Positions 33,230 through 41,551 of a stretch of DNA of 64,000 bases are shown piece after piece. Made by a program: the position numbers and the translations under genes. The DNA comes from Micromonospora olivasterospora. Its GTDB lineage: Bacteria > Actinomycetota > Actinomycetes > Mycobacteriales > Micromonosporaceae. Each line of letters begins with the position of its first letter. The stretch's first letter is position 1. Below the pieces are notes generated by a model that made no database searches, was not told the DNA's origin, and saw only the letters and a list, made by a program, of their open reading frames with translations. Location of the stretch: the NCBI RefSeq assembly GCF_007830265.1, contig NZ_VLKE01000001.1, positions 4,960,001 to 5,024,000 of the forward strand. Reading direction: 5' to 3'.

Positions 33230-33898
33230 ATGCTGAACGCGATTGACGTCCGGTATTCGTTCGGTCAGACGGTGGCGCTCGCTGACGCGAGCGCCACCGT
33301 CGCGCCGGGCGAAAAAGTCGCCCTGGTTGGGCCCAGCGGATCCGGTAAGACCACTTTCCTCTATTGTCTCGCCGGATTACTCAGGCCCGGCCGCGGGCAG
33401 GTGCTATTCAATGGCAAGGACTTGGCGAAAATGTCGGACGAGGAGCGGTCGGACCTTCGACTTCGCTCTTTCGGGTTCGTCTTCCAGTTTGCGGAACTTG
33501 TGCCGGAACTGACGATTCGCGAGAATGTCGCGCTTCCGTTGGACCTCGCCGGCGTTGATCGCGCGGAACGGGCCGAGCGGGTCGCACTGTTGCTCGACCG
33601 GCTTGGCCTCACCAGTGAGGCGGGTCGGCGGCCCGCGCAGGTCTCCGGCGGGCAGGCGCAGCGTGCGGCGGTTGCGCGGGCGATCGTGCACCGGCCGTCC
33701 GTCGTCTTCGCCGACGAACCGACCGGATCGCTGGACACCGCCAACGGCGAGGCGGTCATCGACCTGCTGTTCGGCCTGTCCGAAGAACAGGGATCCGCGG
33801 TGGTTCTGGTCACCCACGACCCGAAGATCGCCTGCCGCGCAGACCGCGTGCTGGAGCTGCGAGACGGTCGCCTGCTGGCGGAGGTACCGTCCCCGTGA
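33230..33898 (+). CDS. ABC transporter ATP-binding protein (LolD/MacB type)
   Basis: The 222-residue ATPase has Walker A GPSGSGKT (34-41), the Q-loop GFVFQFAEL, signature VSGGQAQR, Walker B VVFADEPTGSLD and the switch His in LVTHDP. It should power the following FtsX-type permease. No Shine-Dalgarno precedes ATG 33230, because the IS5 element ends about 11 bases upstream; its original leader may have been lost. The stop overlaps the permease start (GTGA), so the two are coupled. Codon use is less GC-biased than the core genes. Confidence 0.87.
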   Translation: MLNAIDVRYSFGQTVALADASATVAPGEKVALVGPSGSGKTTFLYCLAGLLRPGRGQVLFNGKDLAKMSDEERSDLRLRSFGFVFQFAELVPELTIRENVALPLDLAGVDRAERAERVALLLDRLGLTSEAGRRPAQVSGGQAQRAAVARAIVHRPSVVFADEPTGSLDTANGEAVIDLLFGLSEEQGSAVVLVTHDPKIACRADRVLELRDGRLLAEVPSP

Positions 33899-35821
33899 CC
33901 AACGATCTGCGCCTTGCGGTACGGCTGATTCGGGGCGGCGGCGCCGGCGGCTATGTCCGACTTGCTCTCATGGCCATCGGCTACGGCCTTGGCGCTGTGG
34001 TGGTGCTGCTGTTGGCGGCCCTGCCCGCAGTGCTTCGCGAGCGGGGTGACATCACGGCAGCCAGGCAGCCGATATCCGCGGAGGACTCGGTCTCCTTCCG
34101 GTCGAACTTCAACTTCGGCTCCTGGCGCGGGGTTCGGTTCACCCGGGTGCTCATCGCGGATGCGGCGCCGAACGCTCCGCTGCCTGCCGGTGTCGCCGCG
34201 CTGCCAGAGCCGGGCGAGACCGTGCTGTCGCCAGCAGCGGCCCGGCTCGCTCGCCACGACGCCAACTTCGGGGCTCTGCTCCCGGGGCGTCAAGTGGGGC
34301 GCATCGACGAGTCCGGGCTACTCGGACCAGACGAGCTCTACGCGTATGTGGGCGTCACCATCGATGAGATGCCCAGCGGTTCGCCGAGCCGCGGTTGGGG
34401 TGGATTCGCCACCGACGAGGAGATGCGCGACCAGTTCTCCACAGTGCCGCTGCAACTGTTGCTCATCGTCTCCGCGCCGGCGGTGCTTTACTTCGCGGTC
34501 TGTTCCCGCCTCTCCGCCGCGAGTAGACGGCGCCGGTACGCCGCGCTCCGATTGGTCGGCATGAACAGGCGGAGGGTTTTGCGGCTGGCTGCAATCGAGG
34601 CGGCTGCGGCCGGGCTGGCCGGCGGCCTGCTGGGGCTCGCGGCCTACGCCGCGCTCAACCGGGTGATCGGCCCCTCCGGCATTCTCGGATTCACCTGGTA
34701 CCCCGAGGCCTCCGCGTTCTCGCTCGTCGGGGGTGTGGCGATGGTGCTGGTCCTCGGCCTCCTAGCGGGGGCGGTCGGCGGCGCCAGCAGCGCCCGTGCG
34801 CTGTTTCGGCCCGTCGAGGCGCGCTTCGACGCGGCCGACCGCCCGCCTCGGTGGTGGCAGGTCGCACCCCTGGTCTTCGGTTTGGGTCTGATCGTCTATC
34901 CGCTGCTCCTGGACAACCGTCCGCCAGGCCAGGCAATGGACCAGACGAGCGGCATTCTGCTGCTGCTCGGCGTGGTCCTGTCTGCGCTGGGTCTGCTCAT
35001 CTCACTGCGGACCGTCCTGGTGGCGATCGCCCGCACCGTTGCCAACAACCGCGCGCCGCTGGTTCTCCGCCTGGCTGCTCGCCGGGTAGAGTACGAGTCG
35101 GTCGGGACGGCCCGGCACCTGGCCGGGTTGTGCAGCCTTGTTCTGGTCGCGACCGTCGGTGCGGGAGTGCTGCGCCAGACGGAACTCTCCGCGACCCCGG
35201 TTGCCGAACGGTTGATCGTCAAGGTCAACGGCCAGGACGTGCCGGTGGCCGCGCGGGAACGGATGGCGGAACTTCCGGCCCAGGGCCACTGGGTCCAGCA
35301 GCGTAGCGTCACGTCGCCCCCACCACTGGGCGCGATGCCCTCCACACCGGAGGACTTCATACGCTTTCAGGGCGTGGAACTCGTCGTCGCCACCTGTCAG
35401 TCGCTCCGACGCAACACTCGGCAGCCTCTCGAGGGATGCCGGGACGGCGCCGCCTACCGCATCCAGCAGGGCGGTCCGTCAGCGCTGTCGCTGTCGCCGG
35501 GACTCGACGTGACGTTCCAGAATGCCCAGAAGCAGCCGGTGACCATCAAGACGCCTGAGCAGACGATCGACCTTGGCGCGGGGGAGGGACTTCCCCGCGG
35601 GATGGCTATCCTTGTCACGGGCGACTCGTCTCCGCTCGGCCTGACCGAGGAGAGCTTTCTCTTCTACCAACTCTCGGCCGAGGTGGCAGAGGTCGATCGC
35701 TTCGTAACTGGTATTGGCACGGCCGCGCCAGCGGCCACCCTGACCGTGTTCGGCCTGGACCTGCCGGCACTGGAGACATACCGTGTGCATCGGGGTGTCG
35801 TGGGTGTGGGCCTTCTGCTGG

Positions 35822-37232
35822 CCTTTTTGGGGTCTACTGCCGTTCTCGTGGGTCGGGTTCATGATCGTCCGGGTAGTGGTGGGCAGAGGCCGCCGCGGCG
35901 GAGGTTGGCCATGGTGATCAACGCTTTGGCGCTGTGGTAGCCGTAGGCCTGGCGGGTCAGCACGCGCAGGTGGACGTTGTTGGCCTCGATGCGGGCGTTG
36001 GACAGTCCGCTGTCGAGCATGTTGTGGATCGCGGGCAGGTGACGGCGGATCGTCTTGGCCAGCTTGACGAACGGGGCCAGCTTCGACCGGCTCGCCCAGC
36101 GTAGCCACGCCTGTAGCAGGAGCCTGCCGTCGGCGCCCTTGACCGCGATGATCTCCCGGAACTGTTCCTTGAGTAGGTACGCCCGGTACAGCGGCCGGTT
36201 GGTGGCCTGGATCGTGGCCAGGGTCGCCTTCTGCTTGTCGGTCAGGTTCGGCGGGTTCTTCCACAGCGCCCACCGGGCGTCTTTGAGGGTCTTGGACGCC
36301 TCGGTGCGGCCGCCTTTGCCGCCACGGGCGGTGTTCCACACCGCCCGGCGTACCTCGTCGAGGGCGTCGGTGACCCAGGCGACCAGGTGATAGGGGTCAA
36401 GGCAGCGGACCGCCTGCGGCGCCCGCTCGGCCACCACGTCACCGATCCAGGCGGCGGCGTCGGCCGACACGTGGGTCAGCGCCGCGGCCCGCTGCGCGCC
36501 CAGCTCGTCGAAGAACGCGGCGACGGTGGCCTTGTCCCGCCCGTCGGCGGCCCACACCAGGCGGCCGGTGTCGTGATCGACGACCAGGGTCAGGTAGCGC
36601 TGGCCCTTGCGGTAGGCGACCTCGTCGATACCGATCCGTTTGAGTCCGGCCAGTCGATCGGTGCCGGCGGCGGCAGCGTCGACGACCCGGCCGACGATAG
36701 CGACCACGCTGCGCCAGGCGATGCGCAGCAGCCCGGTCACCGCCGACGCGGACGTGCGCGCGGCCAGCCACGCCGCGGTGTCCTCGAACGCCGTGGTGAA
36801 CCGGGCACCGTGACGCGCCCACGGCACCGCGATCACCGTCGGCCCGTGCTCGGCACAGTCGACCCGAGGCACGGCGGCCTCGATGACCACCCGCAGCGTG
36901 CCGAAGTCCAGGTGCCGCCACCGCCGCCTGCCCCAGCCGCGGTCGTACCACGGCGCGCGAGCCCGGCAGCGCCCGCAGCGACGCGCCGCGCCCTTGCGCG
37001 GCCGGGCAGAGATCACCAAGACCTCACCGTCGGTGTCGTCATCGAGGCGCACGCCCTCGACGACGGCCCGTTCCAGCCCTGCCTGTCGATGCAATACCCT
37101 GGTCAAACGCACGCCGTTTCCCGATCTTCAGTTTCTGACCTTCGACAAGCCAGAAACCTAGACGGGACACGGCGTGCCCTGTCGATCAGGGCGTCAACCC
37201 ACCCACGAGAACATCACAAGAGCCCCTTTTTG
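35822..37232 (-). mobile_element. ISL3-family insertion sequence with 8-bp target duplication
   Basis: The element proper spans 35830-37224 (1395 bp). Its ends match at 19 of 24 positions and share GTTCTCGTGGGT. The flanks are the direct repeat CCTTTTTG at 35822-35829 and 37225-37232. It carries one transposase gene, antisense to the permease. The intact ends, duplication and clean reconstruction of the host gene indicate a recent insertion. Confidence 0.93.
35859..37112 (-). CDS. ISL3-family transposase
   Basis: The 417-residue transposase starts with a four-cysteine/histidine zinc-finger-like region (RRCGRCRARAPWYDRG, then VDCAEHGP), has a helix-turn-helix and a DDE core (RIGIDEVAYRKGQRYLTLVV, HVSADAAAWIGDVVAERAP, RCLDPYHLVAW) and ends with SNARIEANNVHLRVLTRQAY, where the catalytic Glu lies. 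It is full length and looks active. Confidence 0.92.
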   Translation of the reverse strand: MRLTRVLHRQAGLERAVVEGVRLDDDTDGEVLVISARPRKGAARRCGRCRARAPWYDRGWGRRRWRHLDFGTLRVVIEAAVPRVDCAEHGPTVIAVPWARHGARFTTAFEDTAAWLAARTSASAVTGLLRIAWRSVVAIVGRVVDAAAAGTDRLAGLKRIGIDEVAYRKGQRYLTLVVDHDTGRLVWAADGRDKATVAAFFDELGAQRAAALTHVSADAAAWIGDVVAERAPQAVRCLDPYHLVAWVTDALDEVRRAVWNTARGGKGGRTEASKTLKDARWALWKNPPNLTDKQKATLATIQATNRPLYRAYLLKEQFREIIAVKGADGRLLLQAWLRWASRSKLAPFVKLAKTIRRHLPAIHNMLDSGLSNARIEANNVHLRVLTRQAYGYHSAKALITMANLRRGGLCPPLPGRS

Positions 37233-37570
37233 CTCGGAATCGGTGCGTTTCTCATCAGCTCGGTGGTCCGGGTCGTGGACCGGCGGCGTGACGTGGTCGC
37301 TCTGGTGGTCGTCGGGGCGCGGCGGCGAACACTGCGACTGGTCCAGCTCGCACAGACGCTCGGCCCACTGTCGATTGCCCTGACGGTCTCCATGGTCGTC
37401 GGTCATCTGGGAGGAAACGCTCTGCTCCGACTGCAGGGCAAGCAGGTGGGTTGGTACGACGGGACGCTGCAGGCCGCGTGGCCGATGGTCTTGGTTGCCG
37501 TCCTGGCCGCGTGCGCGGTGGGTGTGATCGTGGTGGGTCTCCGGCCCAAAACAGAGGATCTTCGACGACA

Positions 37571-38281
37571 ATGAGGTCAGGAGCGAGCATGCCGGTGACT
37601 GGCGTTACCAGCACGAGGCGGTCGAACCGTTACGTTTGGATCTTAGGACTGATCGCCTTGGCGGCGGGTCTGGGTGTCCTGATCCCCCAGTACAGCACCC
37701 ACGTCGTCGGCACGCCGGTGATGGGACCGGCCATCCATGCGGGTGAGCGAGTCGTGCTGCGAGACGGGGGCGAGGTCCGCCGGAATTCGATCGTGGCGAT
37801 TCGGGCCTGGGACGACCTCACCTTCACGGTGCGGGTCGTCGCGGTGGGCGGCGACGAGGTGGTGTGTTGCGGAGATAGCGGCAGGCTGCAGGTCAACGGT
37901 AAGGAGGTCGTCGAACCGTACGCGCATGGGAATACGGCCGCTTTCGGGGCCTTCTCTGTGCAGGTGCCGCCGGGCCGGGTCTTCGTCCTGGGTGACTCGC
38001 GCGACGTTTCCGTGGACTCTCGCTCCCACCTGAACGACAACGGCGGGACGTTGCCGGCGGACCAGATTCAAGGTGCCGCAGTGGCGGTCTCCTCACCCCC
38101 GTGGCGCGCCCGGTTGCTTACCGGCGTCTCCGAGGCGCCATTACTGATTCTCGGTCTCGTGCTGACCGGTGCCGGGCTGGTGGCACTGGTGGTGATCGGG
38201 CGGCCGGTGCTGTTCCGGGCGGTTGCTGGGCTCCGGCGCAGGGGGAAGCCCTCTCTCGAGGTCGACGAACAGTTGGTGTGA
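37571..38281 (+). CDS. Signal peptidase I-like membrane protein lacking the catalytic Ser and Lys
   Basis: The 236-residue product has the S26 layout: an N-terminal membrane segment (about 22-40), box B VGTPVMGPAIHAGERVVL (46-63), box D TFTVRVVAVGGDEVV (84-98), box E VLGDSRDVSVDSRSH, and a second membrane segment near the C-terminus. The nucleophile position (usually S in SMxP) is V50 and the general-base Lys before RVV is V87, so peptidase activity is not expected. The N-terminus overlaps the permease stop (ATGA). It belongs to the decayed export cassette. A binding or scaffold role is possible; so is mutational decay. Confidence 0.8.
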   Translation: MRSGASMPVTGVTSTRRSNRYVWILGLIALAAGLGVLIPQYSTHVVGTPVMGPAIHAGERVVLRDGGEVRRNSIVAIRAWDDLTFTVRVVAVGGDEVVCCGDSGRLQVNGKEVVEPYAHGNTAAFGAFSVQVPPGRVFVLGDSRDVSVDSRSHLNDNGGTLPADQIQGAAVAVSSPPWRARLLTGVSEAPLLILGLVLTGAGLVALVVIGRPVLFRAVAGLRRRGKPSLEVDEQLV

Positions 38282-38363
38282 CGAGCTGCCGCACCGGCAC
38301 AGTCCCGCGCAGGGGCGTCCCCAGCATGTCCCGGCGCGGGAACGCCGTATTGTCACTTGTTGA

Positions 38364-39319
38364 TCACTGTACGCCGAAGTCCGGGTTGTGCAGCAGCCAG
38401 GCCAGGTAGTCCGGGTGCGCGGCCAGCGAGTCCCGGTACCCCGCTACCGCCGCCTCCAGCACCCCGTCGGCGAAGTCCGCCCCGACCGAGTCCGGGTGCC
38501 AGCCGAGCAGCAGCCGCCAGCGCAGAGGCGCCCCGGCCAGGCGGCGGGTGACCAGCCCGGGCACCGGGCGGAACGTGGCCTGGCACAGCCCCACCGCCAC
38601 GCCCGCGTCCACCAGGTCCACGCAGCCGCGTACGTCGGCCTCGTACATCTTCCGGGGGGTGAAGCCGGCGCGGGCGCACGCGGCGGCGAAGCAGTCGCCG
38701 AAGCAACCGTCGCCCGGGGCGACGGCCCACTGCTCCCGGCGCAGGTCCGCCAGCCGCACCTCGACCCGGTCGGCCAGCGGATGTCGCTCCGGCAGCAGCA
38801 CCTGCACCGGTTCGAGGGCCACCTCCTGCCAGGTCAGTCCGTACCCGGCCGGGGGGACCGCGTCGCCGCACACGCCGATCAGCGCGTAGTCCAGCCGGCC
38901 CCCGCCGACCTGCTGCGCCAGTTCGTCGGCCGACCAGGAGGCGTACGTGGTGATCTGGGCCTGGGGGTGCTCGGCGGCGAGCCGGCGCACCAGCGGGCCC
39001 AGGATCGGGCTGTTCACCCCGCCGAAGCGGTACCGGGCGGGCGTGGGCCAGCGCCGGCCAGCCGGGCCGCCTCGTCCTGCAGTCCCTGCATGGCCGGCAG
39101 CAGCACCCGGGCCCGGGCCAGCACCAGCTCGCCGAGGGCGGTGGGTCGGGCACCCCGCCGGTCCCGCTCGAACAGCGGGCCGCCCAGCGCCCGCTCGATG
39201 CGTTGGAGCTGGGCCGTGAGCGCCGGCTGGGCCAGGCCGAGCGTGGACGCCGCCTTGGTCACGCTCCCCGTCTCCGCGATGGCGCAGACCGCCCGCAGGT
39301 GTCGCAGCTCCAGATTCAT
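38364..39319 (-). pseudogene. LysR-family regulator with a single-base frameshift
   Basis: The N-terminal helix-turn-helix is intact (LRHLRAVCAIAETGSVTKAA, LGLAQPALTAQLQRIERAL). After about 90 residues the frame breaks at 39045-39047; a C-run of three where four would restore the frame leads into the effector domain (RYRFGGVNSPILGPLVRRLA, then LDYALIGVCGDAVPP) ending at 38364. The repaired protein would be about 318 residues, normal for LysR. Either a recent inactivating deletion or a sequencing error explains it. The target gene is not evident. Confidence 0.8.
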
Positions 39320-39409
39320 ACGGTGACCGTAGGGCCACGCGGGGATCCATGGAAGGGTCGAAATTGATCGGGCTCGACCGATATCTCTGGCTGTCCGGCC
39401 GGTGCCGCC

Positions 39410-40024
39410 TCAGGCCGGGGGCTGCTCCAGGTCCGACAGGTAGGTCGGCCGGCCCGTCACCGCGTCGCGGACCTTGTCCACCACGCCCACCGCCGGTTCG
39501 ACGATCCGGTTCCACGGAGGGGTGGCCGGCGTGCCCGGGTGCGGCCGGGTGGGCGCGGCCTCCTCGGCGATCTCCCACCGGTTGCCCAGCCGGATCAGCT
39601 CGGCCTCGGTGGCCACCCCGCGCAGCGCCGCGAGCACGGCGGCGGTGCCGTCGACGTGCCGGCGTACCCGGTCGGCGACCTCGGCCAGCGCGGGGTCGGC
39701 GGGGCCGCTGAGGGCCTTGAGGGCGGTCAGCAGGCCGGCGTCCGCGCCGATCTCCCGGTTCACCTGGTCCGCCCACTCGGGCAGCGCCGCCCGGGCGGCG
39801 GGGAACAGGTACTGCTCCTCCGCAGACAGGTGCCGGGACAGCGCGGCGATCAGCACCTCGACCGCCTCGCGCAGCCGCTCCGGTGCGATCCCCGGGTCGG
39901 TGACCCGGTACGACAGCTCGCGCAGCTGCCGGTGTTCGCGCTCGACGATGTCGACGAGACTGCGTCCGCCGGGCCGGTAGCCCTCCTCGGGCACGGGCGG
40001 CAGCGGGGGCAGGGGGACGGTCAT
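39410..40024 (-). CDS. Hemerythrin (HHE) domain protein
   Basis: The 204-residue protein has the HHE pattern: LVDIVEREHRQLRELSYRV (first His), LIAALSRHLSAEEQYLFPAA (His and Glu ligands) and DRVRRHVDGTAAVLAALRG. Such proteins bind O2, NO or serve in iron/oxidative-stress sensing through a di-iron site. The C-terminal 50 residues are Pro-rich and unlike the core. A SigB-type promoter lies 82 bases upstream, which fits a stress role. The start is ATG 40024. Confidence 0.85.
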   Translation of the reverse strand: MTVPLPPLPPVPEEGYRPGGRSLVDIVEREHRQLRELSYRVTDPGIAPERLREAVEVLIAALSRHLSAEEQYLFPAARAALPEWADQVNREIGADAGLLTALKALSGPADPALAEVADRVRRHVDGTAAVLAALRGVATEAELIRLGNRWEIAEEAAPTRPHPGTPATPPWNRIVEPAVGVVDKVRDAVTGRPTYLSDLEQPPA

Positions 40025-40105
40025 GTGCCCTCCTCGGCTGGCGGGCGGGGCGCCCGGGAACGGGGGAGCGGGGGCGCCCGGCGGGGGTGTCGGACGGCAG
40101 CGGCG

Positions 40106-40131
40106 GTACCCGCCGCGCGCCCGCGCGAAAC
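40106..40131 (-). promoter_or_regulatory. SigB/SigF-type promoter for the hemerythrin gene
   Basis: On the minus strand GTTT (40131-40128), a 16-base spacer and GGGTAC (40111-40106) point at the hemerythrin gene. Confidence 0.7.
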
Positions 40132-40184
40132 GGGGGCGCCGGCCGGGCGACCTGCCGGGGCCTCCCGGCTGGTATGAAGAACCG

Positions 40185-40330
40185 TTGACATCCTCCCCGT
40201 CCTAATGGGCGAGGGTTCCCGTGGTCGCCCTTGGGTTTTCCTGCTTCATCGCCGGTCGCCCCGTCCGGGAGGACTCCCGTCGAGGTCTTACACCAGCTCC
40301 ACAGGCAGACACCGCCAGCCCGGCGGCCAA
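40185..40330 (-). ncRNA. Candidate omegaRNA and right end of the TnpB element
   Basis: Immediately after the tnpB stop (40202-40204) the minus strand reads GGACGGGGAGGATGTCAA, ending at 40185. TnpB-associated guide RNAs come from the 3' end of tnpB through the right end, with the guide copied from flanking DNA. TCAA at the boundary is the right-end motif of IS608-type elements. The predicted guide would start with CGGTTCTTCATACCAGCCGG. The 5' limit given is arbitrary. Confidence 0.4.
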
Positions 40331-41407
40331 AATGTTGCGGGCCGCATTGACGTCGCGGTCGTGGGCGGCGCCGCACCGGCACGTCCACGACCTTACGTTC
40401 AGCGGCAGCTTCTCGGCCAGCTTCCCGCAGGCCGAGCACAGCTTGGAGGACGGAAACCAGCGGTCGACGGTGATCAGGTCGCGTCCGTACCAGTTGGTTT
40501 TGTACTCCAGCATGGTGCGGAACTGCCGCCACGCCGCATCCGAGATGGCACGGGCCAACGTATGGTTGGTGACCATGTTGCGGACGGTCAGGTCTTCGAT
40601 CACGATCGTTTGGTTGTCACGAACGAGTCGAGTGGTCAGCTTGTGCAGGTGATCCCGGCGCCGGTCAGTGATCCGGGCGTAGACGCGGGCGACCTTCAGC
40701 CGCGCCTTGGCCCGGTTGTGGGAGTCCTTCTCCTTACGAGCCAGCGCCCGCTGGGCGCGGGCCAGCCGCGCCCGGTCGGCGCGTTCATACCGCGGGTTGA
40801 CGACCTTCTCCCCGGTGGAGAGGGTGAGCAGGCTGTCGAGCCCGACGTCGATCCCGACCGCGCCGGACGTGGGGGCAACGTTGACCCGGTCGTCGCACAG
40901 GAGGGACACGAACCAGCGTCCGGCCGAATCCTGCGACACGGTCACCGTCGACGGTGTCGCCCCGTCGGGCAGCGGCCGGGACCACACGATGTCCAACGGT
41001 GCGGTCATCTTCGCCAACGTCAATCGGCCGTCACGGTAGCGGAACGCGCTGGTGGTGTACTCCGCCGACTTCCGGGATTTCTTCCGGCTCTTGAACCGGG
41101 GGTAGCGGGCCCGGCCGGCGAAGAAACTCGTGAACCCCGTCTGGAGGTGCCGCAGCGCCTGCTGCAGCGGTACCGACGACACGTCGTTGAGGAACGCCAG
41201 TTCGTCGGTCTTCTTCCATTCGGTCAGCATCGCCGAGGTGGTGTTGTAGTTGATCCGCTCCTGGCGCAACGTCCACGCCTCGGTGCGGGCGGCCAGCGCC
41301 AGGTTGTAGACCTTTCGGACGCAGCCGAACGTGCGCACCAGCTCAGCGGCCTGCCCGCCGGTCGGGTAGAAGCGGTACTCGAACGCCCGCTTCACGGCCT
41401 TGATCAC
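40202..41407 (-). CDS. tnpB: RNA-guided endonuclease TnpB (IS200/IS605 OrfB)
   Basis: The 401-residue protein has the OrfB helix-turn-helix start (AFEYRFYPTGGQAAELVRTF), RuvC motifs GIDVGLDSLLTLSTGEKV (D187), IVIEDLTVRNM (E271) and HDRDVNAARNILAAG (D350/D352), and the zinc finger CSACG...CRCG (C324, C327, C343, C345). All catalytic parts are intact. The start is GTG 41407. No tnpA gene accompanies it, so it is a TnpB-only element, mobile only in trans if at all. Confidence 0.92.
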   Translation of the reverse strand: MIKAVKRAFEYRFYPTGGQAAELVRTFGCVRKVYNLALAARTEAWTLRQERINYNTTSAMLTEWKKTDELAFLNDVSSVPLQQALRHLQTGFTSFFAGRARYPRFKSRKKSRKSAEYTTSAFRYRDGRLTLAKMTAPLDIVWSRPLPDGATPSTVTVSQDSAGRWFVSLLCDDRVNVAPTSGAVGIDVGLDSLLTLSTGEKVVNPRYERADRARLARAQRALARKEKDSHNRAKARLKVARVYARITDRRRDHLHKLTTRLVRDNQTIVIEDLTVRNMVTNHTLARAISDAAWRQFRTMLEYKTNWYGRDLITVDRWFPSSKLCSACGKLAEKLPLNVRSWTCRCGAAHDRDVNAARNILAAGLAVSACGAGVRPRRESSRTGRPAMKQENPRATTGTLAH

Positions 41408-41551
41408 GCCTCACAAACTAGCAAGCCAACCAGTGAACGTAACGTTGGCGCGCCGGTCCGCCTGGGCGGCGCATCGGCTGCCCCTGCCCTGCTCCGCAGG
41501 GTTCGGTTTCCTTCCCGGCCTGAAGGTCGGGTATCCACGGAAGGTGATCTG

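Larger units (their letters stand above)
33895..37574 (+). pseudogene. FtsX-type ABC permease split by an ISL3 element
   Basis: The 5' part (33895-35829, 645 codons) has several membrane segments and two FtsX-like regions (LQLLLIVSAPAVLYFAVCS, RYAALRLVGMNRRRVLRLAA). Translation then runs into the IS and stops at 35940. Removing the IS and one copy of its 8-bp target duplication joins LLLAF to LLGIGAFLISSVVRVVDRRR in frame, giving a normal C-terminus ending at 37574. The intact protein would be 758 residues. The downstream gene starts within its stop (ATGA). The insertion should inactivate the transporter. Confidence 0.9.

Noticed and set aside
31802..38281. Lactococcin-972-type bacteriocin cassette
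   Set aside because: The ABC pair and small secreted protein suggested it, but the cargo lacks that family's sequence pattern. Only a generic export cassette is claimed.
40205..41551. Long plus-strand frame upstream of the M20 peptidase in the same frame
   Set aside because: It is antisense to tnpB and lacks any domain; the peptidase has its own ribosome-binding site at ATG 41552.
41520..41551. SigB-type promoter before the M20 peptidase (GTTT then GGGTAT)
   Set aside because: The spacer is 19 bases, longer than in all other matches in this window.
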